A DNA stretch of 64,000 nucleotides from Leishmania donovani (Eukaryota > Euglenozoa > Kinetoplastea > Trypanosomatida > Trypanosomatidae), in NCBI RefSeq assembly GCF_000227135.1, contig NC_018251.1, positions 347,989 to 411,988 of the forward strand, written 5' to 3'. Both the position numbers and the translations under genes were made by a program. This document shows, in pieces, positions 44,285-54,800 of the stretch. Every line of letters starts with the position of its first letter. Position 1 is the stretch's first letter. The notes beneath the pieces are model-generated. The model had not been told where the DNA came from. It was given only the letters and a program-made list of their open reading frames with translations, and did no database searches.

Positions 44285-45838
44285 ATGCGCGACGCCGTGG
44301 CGTCCTTCTTCCAGCGGGGCTGGAAGGCCACCAAGGAAGAGCTGCTGAACACCGTCGACAACATCCGCAGCACCAAGCTCAACATCGCCTTCTTCTTCGC
44401 TGTGCTCTGCGTTTTGTTTGTTATCGTAGGCAACGTGATTCTGCTGATCGCCATCAACTTCTGGATCGTGCAGTTCCCCACCGATGCCCTGGCGCACAAC
44501 TCCAGCCAGATCGCGATCCAGGTGGTCACCATGCTCCTGCTTGCCTTTCTGTTCTCTGTGCTGTGTGCCGTCTTCACCGCCGTCTACGGCGCGCTGCCGC
44601 TGTGGCACGTGCTGGCGGATCGCAACCGTGTCGGCGGGCCGTGGTACCGCCTCTTCCTGCTCTTCGCCTCTGGTGCGTCGAACGGCATCAGCAGCGTTCT
44701 GGGCGTGTACGCCATGACGCACACCCCCGAATTCATTCAGGCAGTGCTGCTGTGCTGCATTCCGTTCAGCGCGCAGGCCTGGACCGTGATCTTCATCCCT
44801 ATTGAGCGCAAGCGCGACTACCTCTCCATGTTCTTCATCGCGTCCTTCCTGCTGTTCGTGGCGGGCGTGCTGCTGTCGAGTCTGTCAGCCTTCCTGCACC
44901 CCAACGAGCAGGGCGAGAAGGCGTCGTGGGCGTGGGCGCTCCTCTACCTGGCGAGCTCCGTCCTCTTTGGGCTGTGGTGCGTGGTGCAGCGGCTGTACCT
45001 GGACGCCGTAGCGCTGAAGGTGCCGCTGGAGGCGGCGGGCGCAGCAAGTTACGCGAAGCTGAGGGAGAGCAACCGCAACCCGCAGCGTGAGGAGCTGAGC
45101 GCCAGCGTGACACCGGCCACGGACGCGGTGCCTGAGTGCACGCCGAAGGCGGGTGCCGCCTGCGCCGAGGAGGGCCCGCGCTTGTTCGACATGGAGGACG
45201 ACGACGAGCTGCCGCTGTCGCCGTCCGCGGAGCTGCTGGCGAAGCGGCAGTGGGGCAGCCAGAACGTCGACGACAACGCCGCCAAGATAGTGCTTCTCGT
45301 CGTGGGTATGCTGTTCCAGCTGCTAGTCTCCTTCGTGGTATTCCCGGTGGACGCGATTCCGTGGTTTGGCACCTCCGACTCGGTGCTGCACGCATGGGAG
45401 GGCTTCCGTAACTCCATGGATTTCATCTTTGCCTCTTGGCTTCATGTGCGCCATGGGCTCCTTCTCACCCTCGGCTTCGCGATGAGCTTCATCGGGTGCA
45501 CGTACCTGAACGAGCACAGCCCGACGCTGGCATCGGTGGTGTTGCAGCTCGCGGGCCCAATCACGTCGCTGACCATCATCATCATCCCGCAGTGGAACGT
45601 GTACCAGGACAGCAGCAGCGTGGGTCACAAGGTCGGCGGCGTGATTCTTCTCCTTGTCGCAGCGCTGCTGTACCACCTGTGGGAGCAGCAGTCTCTGCGC
45701 GTGCTGCTGGCAAAGGCGGAGGAGGCGAAGCGCCGGCACGATTACGCCGCGGCTAGTGGCAACAGGGCCACGGAGCAGCGCGTGATCGACGCGGATAACC
45801 GCGCCACGGATGAACCCGTCGCGGACAACTGTGCGTGA
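44285..45838 (+). CDS. CRT-like drug/metabolite-superfamily transporter (517 aa)
   Basis: About ten hydrophobic spans are visible, near residues 35-58, 78-103, 119-142, 148-171, 178-203, 214-240, 333-360, 390-410, 415-437 and 450-470. The number, the two-times-five arrangement and the sequence style fit the DMT superfamily, CRT-like branch (relatives of the Plasmodium chloroquine resistance transporter). Those carriers move small cationic solutes, amino acids or peptides across acidic or digestive organelle membranes. A hydrophilic loop of about 90 residues between spans 6 and 7 includes an acidic patch (MEDDDELPL). Both termini are hydrophilic and probably cytosolic. The start at 44285 places the first span at residue 35; the frame upstream reads as 5' UTR. 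Substrate and location cannot be read from the sequence. Confidence 0.75.
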   Translation: MRDAVASFFQRGWKATKEELLNTVDNIRSTKLNIAFFFAVLCVLFVIVGNVILLIAINFWIVQFPTDALAHNSSQIAIQVVTMLLLAFLFSVLCAVFTAVYGALPLWHVLADRNRVGGPWYRLFLLFASGASNGISSVLGVYAMTHTPEFIQAVLLCCIPFSAQAWTVIFIPIERKRDYLSMFFIASFLLFVAGVLLSSLSAFLHPNEQGEKASWAWALLYLASSVLFGLWCVVQRLYLDAVALKVPLEAAGAASYAKLRESNRNPQREELSASVTPATDAVPECTPKAGAACAEEGPRLFDMEDDDELPLSPSAELLAKRQWGSQNVDDNAAKIVLLVVGMLFQLLVSFVVFPVDAIPWFGTSDSVLHAWEGFRNSMDFIFASWLHVRHGLLLTLGFAMSFIGCTYLNEHSPTLASVVLQLAGPITSLTIIIIPQWNVYQDSSSVGHKVGGVILLLVAALLYHLWEQQSLRVLLAKAEEAKRRHDYAAASGNRATEQRVIDADNRATDEPVADNCA

Positions 45839-46502
45839 GTCGTTGAGGGAGGCTTTGTGCGCACGCTGCACCATCGGGTAGAGAGACACGGTGGGTGGGA
45901 GGGAGGGCCCGATGACGGAGAAGCTGGAGAAAGGCCTCGGAGCAGGAGCGGGTGTGGATCCACCACCCACCAGCGCTTGGCGCTTCTCTTCATCTTGTGA
46001 CGTGTGCGTGCGGCACGTCGGGCTTCGCCAAATTCCTGTGTTTCACGTGCTGCTGCTTTTTTTGTGGGGGTGCGGTGGTGGTGGCCCTCCTCCACTGCCA
46101 CTCAAGGCCACCCCCACGAACACCCCGCATCCAGTGGTCTCGGTGAGCGTCGAAGTGGGCTGTGCAGTGCATACCTGGCATGCGTCTGTGTGCGTGCTGC
46201 TCTCGCCTCTCTTTTCGTGTCACACGGATTATCCTTCGCGCGGCGTTGTGTGATGGGGGTGCGCGGAGAGAATGCTGGCATACGCGTGCACATACATACA
46301 TACGTGTGCTGCGGCCGAGTGACGTACACAGACGCATGCGGAGGCAGACATCCGCAGCCGCGAAGGTAAAGTCACTGCGTTCCGTTGTGAGCTTCGTTTC
46401 TGTTACCTTGCGGTCCGTGTCCAGCAGCCCATCATCGCCCTCCACCACCCCTCGAAGTCGCTTCCTCTTCTCTTTCCTATTTTTATAGGTATAAATATGC
46501 AC

Positions 46503-46520
46503 ATATATATATATATATAT
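46503..46520. repeat. AT dinucleotide repeat
   Basis: Alternating AT over 18 bases, flanked by further AT-rich sequence. It is conspicuous in this otherwise GC-rich window. Confidence 0.8.
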
Positions 46521-46649
46521 ACATGTATGCGCATGTATGGACAGGTCTCTCTGTGCCCTGTGTCGACCCCATACCGCCCCCCTCCCCCTCTCTCTCCCTT
46601 GCCTCCGCAAAGCAGCATGAGCGCCTGAGCATACGAATGCAAAGTTCTC

Positions 46650-46702
46650 GCCGCCGCCGCCGCCGCCGCCCCCCCCCCCTCCGCACACACACACACACAC
46701 AC
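46650..46702. repeat. Compound CCG trinucleotide, poly-C and CA repeat
   Basis: A CCG/GCC trinucleotide run passes into a poly-C stretch and then directly into a CA repeat. The run is in a spacer, so it does not encode a repeat protein. Confidence 0.8.
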
Positions 46703-47199
46703 GCACGCACACTGCGGCTCGTGTCAGTGCTCACGAGTCGCCGTAGTAGCGGGTGTTGATGCTGCATGGGTGGACGACTTGTACAACTCATGGGCAGTGC
46801 TCCCGTATACCAGCCAGGCATACCTGCGCGCATAGCCTCGCTTTCTCCCTCTTGTCACCGCCACCACCAGTGGCTACGGCCTGGTGAGGTTGTACAGGTA
46901 TGACCCGTACACGTCTGTCTTCACCTTCTCTCGCCCCTCCATCCCATCCCATCCTCCCTACCCGGCCTCTGTGCCCTTCCGCATCTCTCTGTCCCCACCC
47001 CCTCCCTCCCCCCGAAGCGCGCAGCCGTCTTGAGCGGGTATGGAAAAGCACGGAAAACTGACACACACCAGCCTGCCAGGCGTAGAATAAGCATTCATTC
47101 ACACACACAGACAGGCACAGAGACACATCATAGACGGCGAAGACACAAACAGAGCGCGACTGCTACAACGTGCGCCAGCACACACTCAAGCGCCACGCA

Positions 47200-50100
47200 A
47201 TGGACGCAGTGCCAGCTGATCATGGCATCAAGCGGCCCCGTGAAGCGAATTCACCGGGTCACACGCCACCCTTTGTGTCCGCGAACGACGTGGCCGCGTC
47301 CCTTCAGGAACAGGCGCAGCGCTTCATCTCGCAGCTCGAAATGGGCGAAGTTCTCGAGCACGACCGCGACACGACCGAGGCGGTCATGACAGGCACCGAT
47401 GAGTCCGCGCAGTGGGCGTACGGCAGTGAGTACTACCTTCGCCACGATGGAGAAGATGACAAGGAGCACCCATCGTGCTCTCACACCGCGGGCAGCACCG
47501 CCGCCGCTGCGGCGGCACAAGAGAGCGCCAGCGACGCTCAAGCGGACAAGGCCCGCAAGGTCGTCGTCAGCCTAACTGTGGCGCCTCCGTCCTTCTTCAC
47601 GTCTGGGAACGATTTCGAAACGAGCGTGCTGTCGCGCAGGTCGGCAGCAGCAGCAAATAAGGATGACGATGACGACGGCGGAGACCTCGACAGACGCGGC
47701 GGATTCGTCGCCTCCCGCTTCCTGCACGAGGCTTTGCGGACGTCTGACGTCGACATCATCGTACCGGTTGTCAGCCACTCGTGCAGCCTCGCCGTGAGCG
47801 CCTCGAAGGGTAGCCAGACCCTCGCGGAACTCAAGCGGCTGATGGATCGCGAACGCACGAACCGCGACGTCATGGACACGTCCAAGTCGAGTCTTACACA
47901 GCTCTTGCAAAAAGATACGTACGGGCGTATGGTGAATGGCGAAGAAAAGGGAGTGGCGGGGGTGGGGAGTGGTTCTGCCCCCGGCCACGCGCACAGCGGC
48001 AGCGTCTCCTCCTTCACCGACGACCGCCGCAACGATAATGGCGAGGAGGAAGAGGCCAAGTACCTCATGCGTCAGCTGCGCTTGGAGCAGGAGCGGCTCG
48101 CTGATATGGCACGGCTTCGTGGCGCGTCGGATGCCTCCAGCACTGCCCCACCCCCTGCGGCTGGAGGGGCAAACTCGCAGTGGGGCAGCAGCCAGGAGAG
48201 CCGCCGGCAGCGCAAGGACGAGCAACTCGCCCGCATCGAGGGGCGCAAGGCGCAGATGGAGACACTCGCTGATGACGCGGATGAGGTGGAGCGCCGAGAT
48301 GCCATGCGCCGCCAGCGCGAGTCGCTGCCCATCCACCACTGCAAAGATGAGCTCCTACGCTACATTGGCGAGAGTGCCGTCACCGTGGTTGTGGGCGAAA
48401 CCGGCAGCGGCAAAACGACCCAGCTCGTCCAGTACCTGTATCAGCGCGGCTACGCGCGGCACGGCAAGATAATCGGGTGCACGCAGCCGCGGCGGTTAGC
48501 CGCCATCGGGGTGGCTCGCCGTGTCAGCGACGAAATGGGCTGCGCGCTCGGCACCACGGTCGGCTATTCGATCCACCTCGACGACACGACCACGGCCGAC
48601 ACGCGCGTGAAATTTATGACGGACGGCGTGCTGCTCCGCGAGACCGTCAACGACCCGTCACTGGACAAGTACAGCGTCGTGATGCTGGACGAGGCCCATG
48701 AAAGGTCAGTGGACACGGACGTGCTGATGGGCGTGCTGAAGCTCGCCCTACGGCGCCGTGGAGACCTGAAGCTTATCGTCACCTCTGCCACGATGGACGT
48801 CCGCAAGTTCTCTGCCTTCTTCGGCAACGCGCCGTGCTACGAGATTCCGGGGCAGACCTTTCCGGTGAAGATCCACTACAGTCCGACGCCGGTGGCCGAC
48901 TACGTCGCCGAGGCCGTGTTTCGTGTGTGCCAGTTGCACCTGCAGATGCCGCTGGAGGCCAAGCACGATATCCTTGTCTTCATGACAGGGCGGGAGGACG
49001 TCTATGGAACGTGCGAGCTGATTCGTCGTCGGCTAGCGGAGCTCAGCCCACAGCATCTCAGCACACTCCTCATCATGTCGTGTCTCTCAGAGGCGGCCTC
49101 GGCGTGGTCCACGGAGATCGGGGTGCTTGATGCCACGCCAGCGGGCCTGCGCAAGGTTGTGGTCGCCACCAACGTCGCCGAGACGTCGCTGACGATCGAT
49201 GGCGTGCGCTACGTCGTGGACTGTGGCTTCATGAAGACGAACGTGTATCGGCCGTCGATTGGCATGAACACGCTGCAGCGGTACCCCACCTCTCAGGCGC
49301 AGGCGAACCAGCGCAAAGGCCGCGCCGGCCGCACCACCGAAGGGACGTGCTACCGCCTCTATACAGAGGAGCAGTACGCCGAGGAAATGCTACCGAACAG
49401 CGTTCCAGAGATTCAGCGCAGCAGCGTGGACAGCGTGGTGCTGCTGCTAAAAAGCATCGGCGTTCACCGTCTTTGCGACTTCGACTTCATGGACGCTCCG
49501 CCGGCAGCTAACGTGCGGAGCAGCATGTTTCACTTGTGGGTGCTCGGCTTCCTTGACGACGCCGGCGCCATCACAGAGCAAGGGCAGCAGGCGCTGGAGT
49601 TCCCGATGTCCCCTGTGCTGGCGAAGCTCCTGTTGGAAAGCGCGAAGATGGGGTGCGCGCTGGAGATGGCCCGCATCGTCGCCATGATTTCTGCCGACCC
49701 AAAGAACCTCTTTGAGCTCCCCAAGGGCCGCGAGAAGGTGGCGCAGCAGCACCATAGCCGCTTTTACTCAAACGACTCGGACCACCTGACGCTGCTGCAC
49801 GTCTTTACGCAGTACCTGGACCATGGTCGGTCGCGGCAGTGGGCGCAGGACCACTTCCTGCACTCCCCCACTCTCGCCAGGGCCAACGACGTGTTTGCGC
49901 AGCTGATTGAGAAGCTGCGCAAGGTGCATCTGCCCATCCAATCCTGCGGCCACGCGGAAACGGACAAGGTTCGCCACTGCCTCGCCAAAGCCTTTGCCCT
50001 GCAGGCAGCGCGACGATCAGATCGGCGGTGGACGGAATATCGGCCGCTGCTGAACGCTGGCGTGGCGTGCGAGGTGCACCCGGCCTCCGCAGTTCACGCG

Positions 50101-50460
50101 CGGAGCGAGATGCCGCCCTACATCATCTACAATGATCTGCTGCTCACACACAAGGAGTACTTGGTGATGGTGACGGCGGTGGAGCCAGAGTGGCTGGTGG
50201 AGAGCTCACGGGGCATCTACGAAATGCGTCATGGGGTGACGTCGTCATCGACAACGACGGCGCCCTCGTCGTTTGCGGTGGCGGTGACAACGACTCCGAC
50301 GCCCTTCACAGCCTCCCGAGCATCCCGTGCATCGATGTCTTCGTCGCCGACAGCGCCCAGTGCCAGCGGGAGCAGCACGAAAGTCTGTGCGGAAACCAAG
50401 GCTCCGACGAAGAAGCCCGCGTTCGGGATGCTGTCCTCCAAGCGCCGGCCAAACATCTAA
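47200..50460 (+). CDS. PRP16: Pre-mRNA splicing DEAH-box RNA helicase PRP16 (DHX38)
   Basis: PRP16 remodels the spliceosome between the two catalytic steps; here it would act mainly in spliced-leader trans-splicing. The 1,086-residue protein has a low-complexity N-terminus, then RESLPIHHCKDELL just before motif I GETGSGKTT at 399-407. Motif Ia is TQPRR near 427-431, motif II D497-E-A-H500, motif III SAT near 528-530, and motif VI reads QANQRKGRAGR near 701-711. The winged-helix and ratchet part has FHLWVLGFLDDAGAITEQG, and the OB-fold region reads YIIYNDLLLTHKEYLVMVTAVEPEWL near 978-1003. Both match PRP16/DHX38 better than PRP2, PRP22 or PRP43. A small deviation is GREDV where relatives have GQEDI. 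The ATG at 47200 is the first in frame. Confidence 0.9.
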   Translation: MDAVPADHGIKRPREANSPGHTPPFVSANDVAASLQEQAQRFISQLEMGEVLEHDRDTTEAVMTGTDESAQWAYGSEYYLRHDGEDDKEHPSCSHTAGSTAAAAAAQESASDAQADKARKVVVSLTVAPPSFFTSGNDFETSVLSRRSAAAANKDDDDDGGDLDRRGGFVASRFLHEALRTSDVDIIVPVVSHSCSLAVSASKGSQTLAELKRLMDRERTNRDVMDTSKSSLTQLLQKDTYGRMVNGEEKGVAGVGSGSAPGHAHSGSVSSFTDDRRNDNGEEEEAKYLMRQLRLEQERLADMARLRGASDASSTAPPPAAGGANSQWGSSQESRRQRKDEQLARIEGRKAQMETLADDADEVERRDAMRRQRESLPIHHCKDELLRYIGESAVTVVVGETGSGKTTQLVQYLYQRGYARHGKIIGCTQPRRLAAIGVARRVSDEMGCALGTTVGYSIHLDDTTTADTRVKFMTDGVLLRETVNDPSLDKYSVVMLDEAHERSVDTDVLMGVLKLALRRRGDLKLIVTSATMDVRKFSAFFGNAPCYEIPGQTFPVKIHYSPTPVADYVAEAVFRVCQLHLQMPLEAKHDILVFMTGREDVYGTCELIRRRLAELSPQHLSTLLIMSCLSEAASAWSTEIGVLDATPAGLRKVVVATNVAETSLTIDGVRYVVDCGFMKTNVYRPSIGMNTLQRYPTSQAQANQRKGRAGRTTEGTCYRLYTEEQYAEEMLPNSVPEIQRSSVDSVVLLLKSIGVHRLCDFDFMDAPPAANVRSSMFHLWVLGFLDDAGAITEQGQQALEFPMSPVLAKLLLESAKMGCALEMARIVAMISADPKNLFELPKGREKVAQQHHSRFYSNDSDHLTLLHVFTQYLDHGRSRQWAQDHFLHSPTLARANDVFAQLIEKLRKVHLPIQSCGHAETDKVRHCLAKAFALQAARRSDRRWTEYRPLLNAGVACEVHPASAVHARSEMPPYIIYNDLLLTHKEYLVMVTAVEPEWLVESSRGIYEMRHGVTSSSTTTAPSSFAVAVTTTPTPFTASRASRASMSSSPTAPSASGSSTKVCAETKAPTKKPAFGMLSSKRRPNI

Positions 50461-51872
50461 CAGTACCTCTTATGTTTCACGCAATCTGGTTGTTTCTCGG
50501 GCTGTGTGTGCGTGTGTCACGCGAGACAGCCGTAGCGGCATACAGCTCCTGTGCAGCTGAGTACGCATCTCTGTGTGTCTGTGCCTGGGAGGAGGAAAGG
50601 GACGTCTCTCGCCGGCCACACCCCTTCTTCTCGACGCCAGGGCACGCTGGCGTGGAAACGGTGGTGGAGACAGTGTTGCGTCCACACGCATGCACGCATC
50701 TGACAAGTCAACCCCTCACACAAAAAAAAAAGGAGAAGGGAGTCACTGAGTCCGCAGAAGCGTCCGCAGTTGCGCGTACACCCGCATGCCGTTGCTTGCA
50801 CAGGCACCTACACATCTGCAGCGGCCCCGCATCCTTCATGACGAGGAAAGGGACTAAGAGAAAGACAGAGAAACTTCGCGCGCAGTCGGCATGACGCTCC
50901 GCCCCGTCTTTCTTTCACTCTCGCTCCACCGACTACCCATCTCGATCCCTGCCTCTGCACACACAACACACACAGAGACGCATATGAACCGAAACTCACG
51001 CACACGCGATATGGTGTCCCGTGAGGAAGAGATATCTGCAGTGGAAGAAGGCTGGGAGACAAAAGCCCAGCAGTCGTCTCCTCATCGTCTGCGAGGGTTG
51101 CAGGGCACAACGGGCGGCGTGCAGGTGCGCGGAAGCGGTGGAAAACAACGAAAAAATTCCTAAAGTGTGTGTGTGTGTTGCCTCAGGTGCTATCGCTGCA
51201 CATCACCGCCAACCTACCCCCTCCCCTCCCCTCCTCTCCTACTGTCTCCTGCTCCTTACAGGTTTCGCTGCTGTTGCTGGTGCAAACACACATACACGCG
51301 TCTCACCCCCTCTATCTGTTAGCCTTCACTCACCACTGCTCGCTCGACCAGACACGCGCCAACGCCCACACCCCTCCTCCGGCGCTTCCCTCCTCAGCAA
51401 CGTCCCTCCTCGTCTCTCCGCTCCTCCCGTGCATCTGTCGGTTGGGTGCATGCGTGGCGCTCTTTGCATTCTTTTCCGTTTCCGCTGCTCTTCTCGTTGA
51501 GTGCGCTTCGCTCTCTTTCCTGTACGCATCGCGTTTCGTCGCCGCTGTCGTCCAGCCACCCCCCCCCCTCCCCCTTCAAGCCCTCACCCTCACAGACACG
51601 CACACAGACACACATTCCCATCACATCATACGTCGCCACACCCTTTAGCTTTTAGGCTTCACACGAGCACCTTCTTTGGGGGAGGGGGAGGGCGAGCTTT
51701 CCTTTAGCCGGCCTGTGCATGGCAGCGGCTGCGTGCGCGCGTAGCTGAAGCTGCGTTTTGGGTTGTCGCCTCGTTGGCCCGCTTACTCTGCTTGTGAGGC
51801 TGTGTGCGTGTGTGTGTTTGTGTGTCTTGCAGAGTCGCTGGATGAGGAGTCGAGGCGGGGGAGGGGGCCTCA
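50461..51872 (+). other. Intergenic spacer (1.41 kb)
   Basis: No gene is supported. It has an A run of ten at 50722-50731, a TG repeat near 51164-51179, a C run near 51560-51569, and extended C/T-rich sequence from about 51220 to 51600 suited to trans-splicing and polyadenylation signalling. Confidence 0.65.
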
Positions 51873-54800
51873 ATGAACATCTTTCGCGGTATTCAGCACT
51901 ACTTCTCCGGCGGCGGCGGGGATCTGAAGCAGCTGCTGGACACACGCGTCTACGTGTGGAACATCCCTGCCGGTAGCACGACGCTGACAGATCGGAACCT
52001 GCGCGTAGGTCGCTCGACGACGCGCTCCATCGAGTCCACCTGCAGCTACCTCGATAATGCGGAGACGAATCGCTACATTGTCTTCAACTTCTCGCCGCTC
52101 ATGATGGAGCTGGTGGAGGGGTGCCGTTGCGGGCAGGTGCTGGACTTCTCGAAGCAGTCCGTGGAAAACTACGGCCTGCTCATGGAGGTGTGCTTCACAA
52201 TTCGCAAGTGGGTGTACGCTGGCGACACAGGCGGCAGGTCACCCGTGGCGCCGTCCGCGCCGTCGCCGATCGGTGGTGCAGTGTCGTCGAGCCGGCACAC
52301 GCACACGCACTGTGCTGTCCTGGCCTTCCTCGAGGAGTCGCCAGCAGTGGCACATCCGAATTACGCGGCGATGATCGGGTCGTGCTACCTCATCTTCTCC
52401 GGCTTCCCCACGTACACAGGTAGCGGCACGCTCGACTTTGTGGAGAGAGAGCTCGGCATCCCCCGCAGCGTCTACCATGCGCCGTCACAGGAGAGCTACA
52501 TCAACTACTTCCAGCTGCTCTTCGAGATCCCGGTGCTGCCCAACCCGAAGCGGCTCACTCTGACACGCGTCTCGTTGCACAACTTGAGCTCGCTATCGAA
52601 GAGCAAGCTTGGCCTGCAGCTGGACAGCGCAGACGGCAAGGCACCGCGGCTCTTCAGCGACCCGAAAGCCTGGCGTCGTGGCGACCCCTCCACGCTAGAG
52701 GTGTACCTGGACCTGAACGAGAGCGTGCTCGGTGACTTTGTTCTCAACGTGTTCCTGTACGATGTACAGCCAATTCACAGCGACAGCGGCGGCGTGATGG
52801 CGGGGTCTTCCCCCTCCGTAGGTAGCAGCGGCCTCGTCGGTGGCGTCCTGCCGTCGTCAATGGACGGCTTTCAGGCTCTGTCAGCGGCGTCACACGAGAA
52901 GGCCCTTGTTGGCCTAGGAGGTGCCGCATCGCTGCCGACAACACGGTTTATCACGGGTACCTCGAAGGAGAAGAAGCTCGTGCAGAAGGGGCGGCTGCTG
53001 CGCCTCGCCTTCAGCACCATCTTCATCCACCAGGCGACGCATCGCGTGCGCGTACGGGACATGGACTACGCGGCTGCGAACGCATTGCCAGACGACTTCT
53101 ATGCACAGCTGCACTTCAGCGAGTGCGCTCCAGCCGACGCGGACGAGGACTACGTGAGGCAGATTACCCAACGCGTAGAGCAGTCGCCGCAGCGCCAGAT
53201 CATGCTCTCCCGGCCCGACCCCCGCGACCTCCTCGCATCCGCTGGCGCCGGTGGCGGCTACCGATCCTCTAGCCGGTACGCCGCTGTTGAGGAGTGCCGA
53301 GGAGGCGTGTACTACCGCAGTGACGGGACCAGGTGTGGCGGCGGTGCGAGCATGGACCCGCGCGTCCGCCAAGAGCGGTCGCTGCCGCTGACCGGAGCCA
53401 CCATGCTGTACCTCCCCACCCCCTTGCACATGGAGAGCGAAGATGAGCGGCTCTTTGACAATGAGGACGACGTCGCGGAGTCTGAGCCGACGCTGGTCCG
53501 GGTGGAGCCGCGGCAAGGCACCGCCGCTCGGCCTCGCCAGCCCACACCAGAGCGCATGTACGGCGGTGGGTACCCGGTTACATCTACCCCGGCTGCGGAC
53601 ATGCAGGAAGCATCGCCGGCACCTTCCTCATATGCGGCAGCGCCACCACCACACCCGCCGCCGTCGCTTCCGCCCCCACCGCCACCACCGGCGAAAGGCA
53701 TTCCGTTGACGCATCTGGACCCCTCCATGATCACCGCAGGAAACTCGCCACCACCGCGCGCGCCACCGCCGCCGGGGGGGTTGCCCCCACCGACGCCACC
53801 CTCCAAACTCCCCCCTCCGAGGCCGCCGCCGGCGCCCCCCGCTGGTCTCCCCCCCACCGCGCCCTCGGCTGGGGTGCCGCCACCACCGCCACCGCCAGGA
53901 CCACTGAACAGCAATGCACCGCCACCCCCGCCTCCGCCGCCCGGCCTCCCGGGCAGTGCAGCGGCTGCTGCGAAGCCGAAGCCACAGTACACCGGGCCGC
54001 GACTCAAGACGTTCTTCTGGAAGAAGATTTCCAAGCCGAGCGGCATCTGGGCTGCGTCGGACACCGACGACGTGCACCGCGCTGTGATCGACGATTCCTT
54101 CATGCTCGAACTCTTCAAGGTGAAGGCCGTCGCGCAGCCGAGCGCGGCCGAGGCAGCGGCGAAGAAGTCGGAGCAGGAGCGGCGCAGCCGGTTGTGCAGC
54201 AACGTGTTCACGGGCCAACGGTTGCAGAACATGGGCATCGCCCTCAAGCGCGTACAGGTGCCGGTAGAAGTCCTGTGTAAAGCCCTCATCACGTGCGACA
54301 GCGCCGTTCTGCCGCCAGAGCGGCGGGAGACGCTGACGGCGGCGCTGCCCACCACCGAGGACGTGACGGCGCTCACGGCTGAGAAGCAGGCGGGACGGGC
54401 GGTTTGGACGGACGTGGAGACGTACCTCTACACAGCCGCGACGACTGTGAAGGATGTGCGAGAGCGGCTGCAGCTCTGGACGGCTGCCGAGGAGCTCGAG
54501 GACACCGTCCAGTCCATCTCGAGCCTGCTAAGCTCCGTCGACGCGGCCGTGTGCGCCATCACGCGTCGCAACGGCCGCTTTGCCCGCATGATGCGCATAA
54601 TCCTGGCGTTTGGAAACTACCTGAACCGTGGCACCCCACACGCCGACGCCGAAGGGTTCCGCCTGGAGAGCCTCAGCCAGCTCAACTTCGTGAAGAGCTC
54701 AGACGGGAAGACGACAGTGCTGATGGCGCTTGTCGTGTCCCTCATGGACAGCGGCCGGGGTAGGAGCGAGCGACGAGGAGGAGGAGGAGGCGCCACGGGC

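Larger units (their letters stand above)
45839..47199 (+). other. Intergenic spacer with dense microsatellites
   Basis: I see no gene in this 1.36 kb. It contains an AT repeat at 46503-46520, a compound CCG/C/CA tract at 46650-46702, and a C/T-rich tract at 46983-47013 followed by AG at 47015-47016 as a candidate acceptor for PRP16. Confidence 0.65.

Noticed and set aside
52293..52400. Active PTEN-type phosphatase in the formin
   Set aside because: A His-Cys pair exists at residues 146-147, but the Gly and Arg of HCxxGxxR are missing and the pair sits before, not after, the strand that should lead into the loop.
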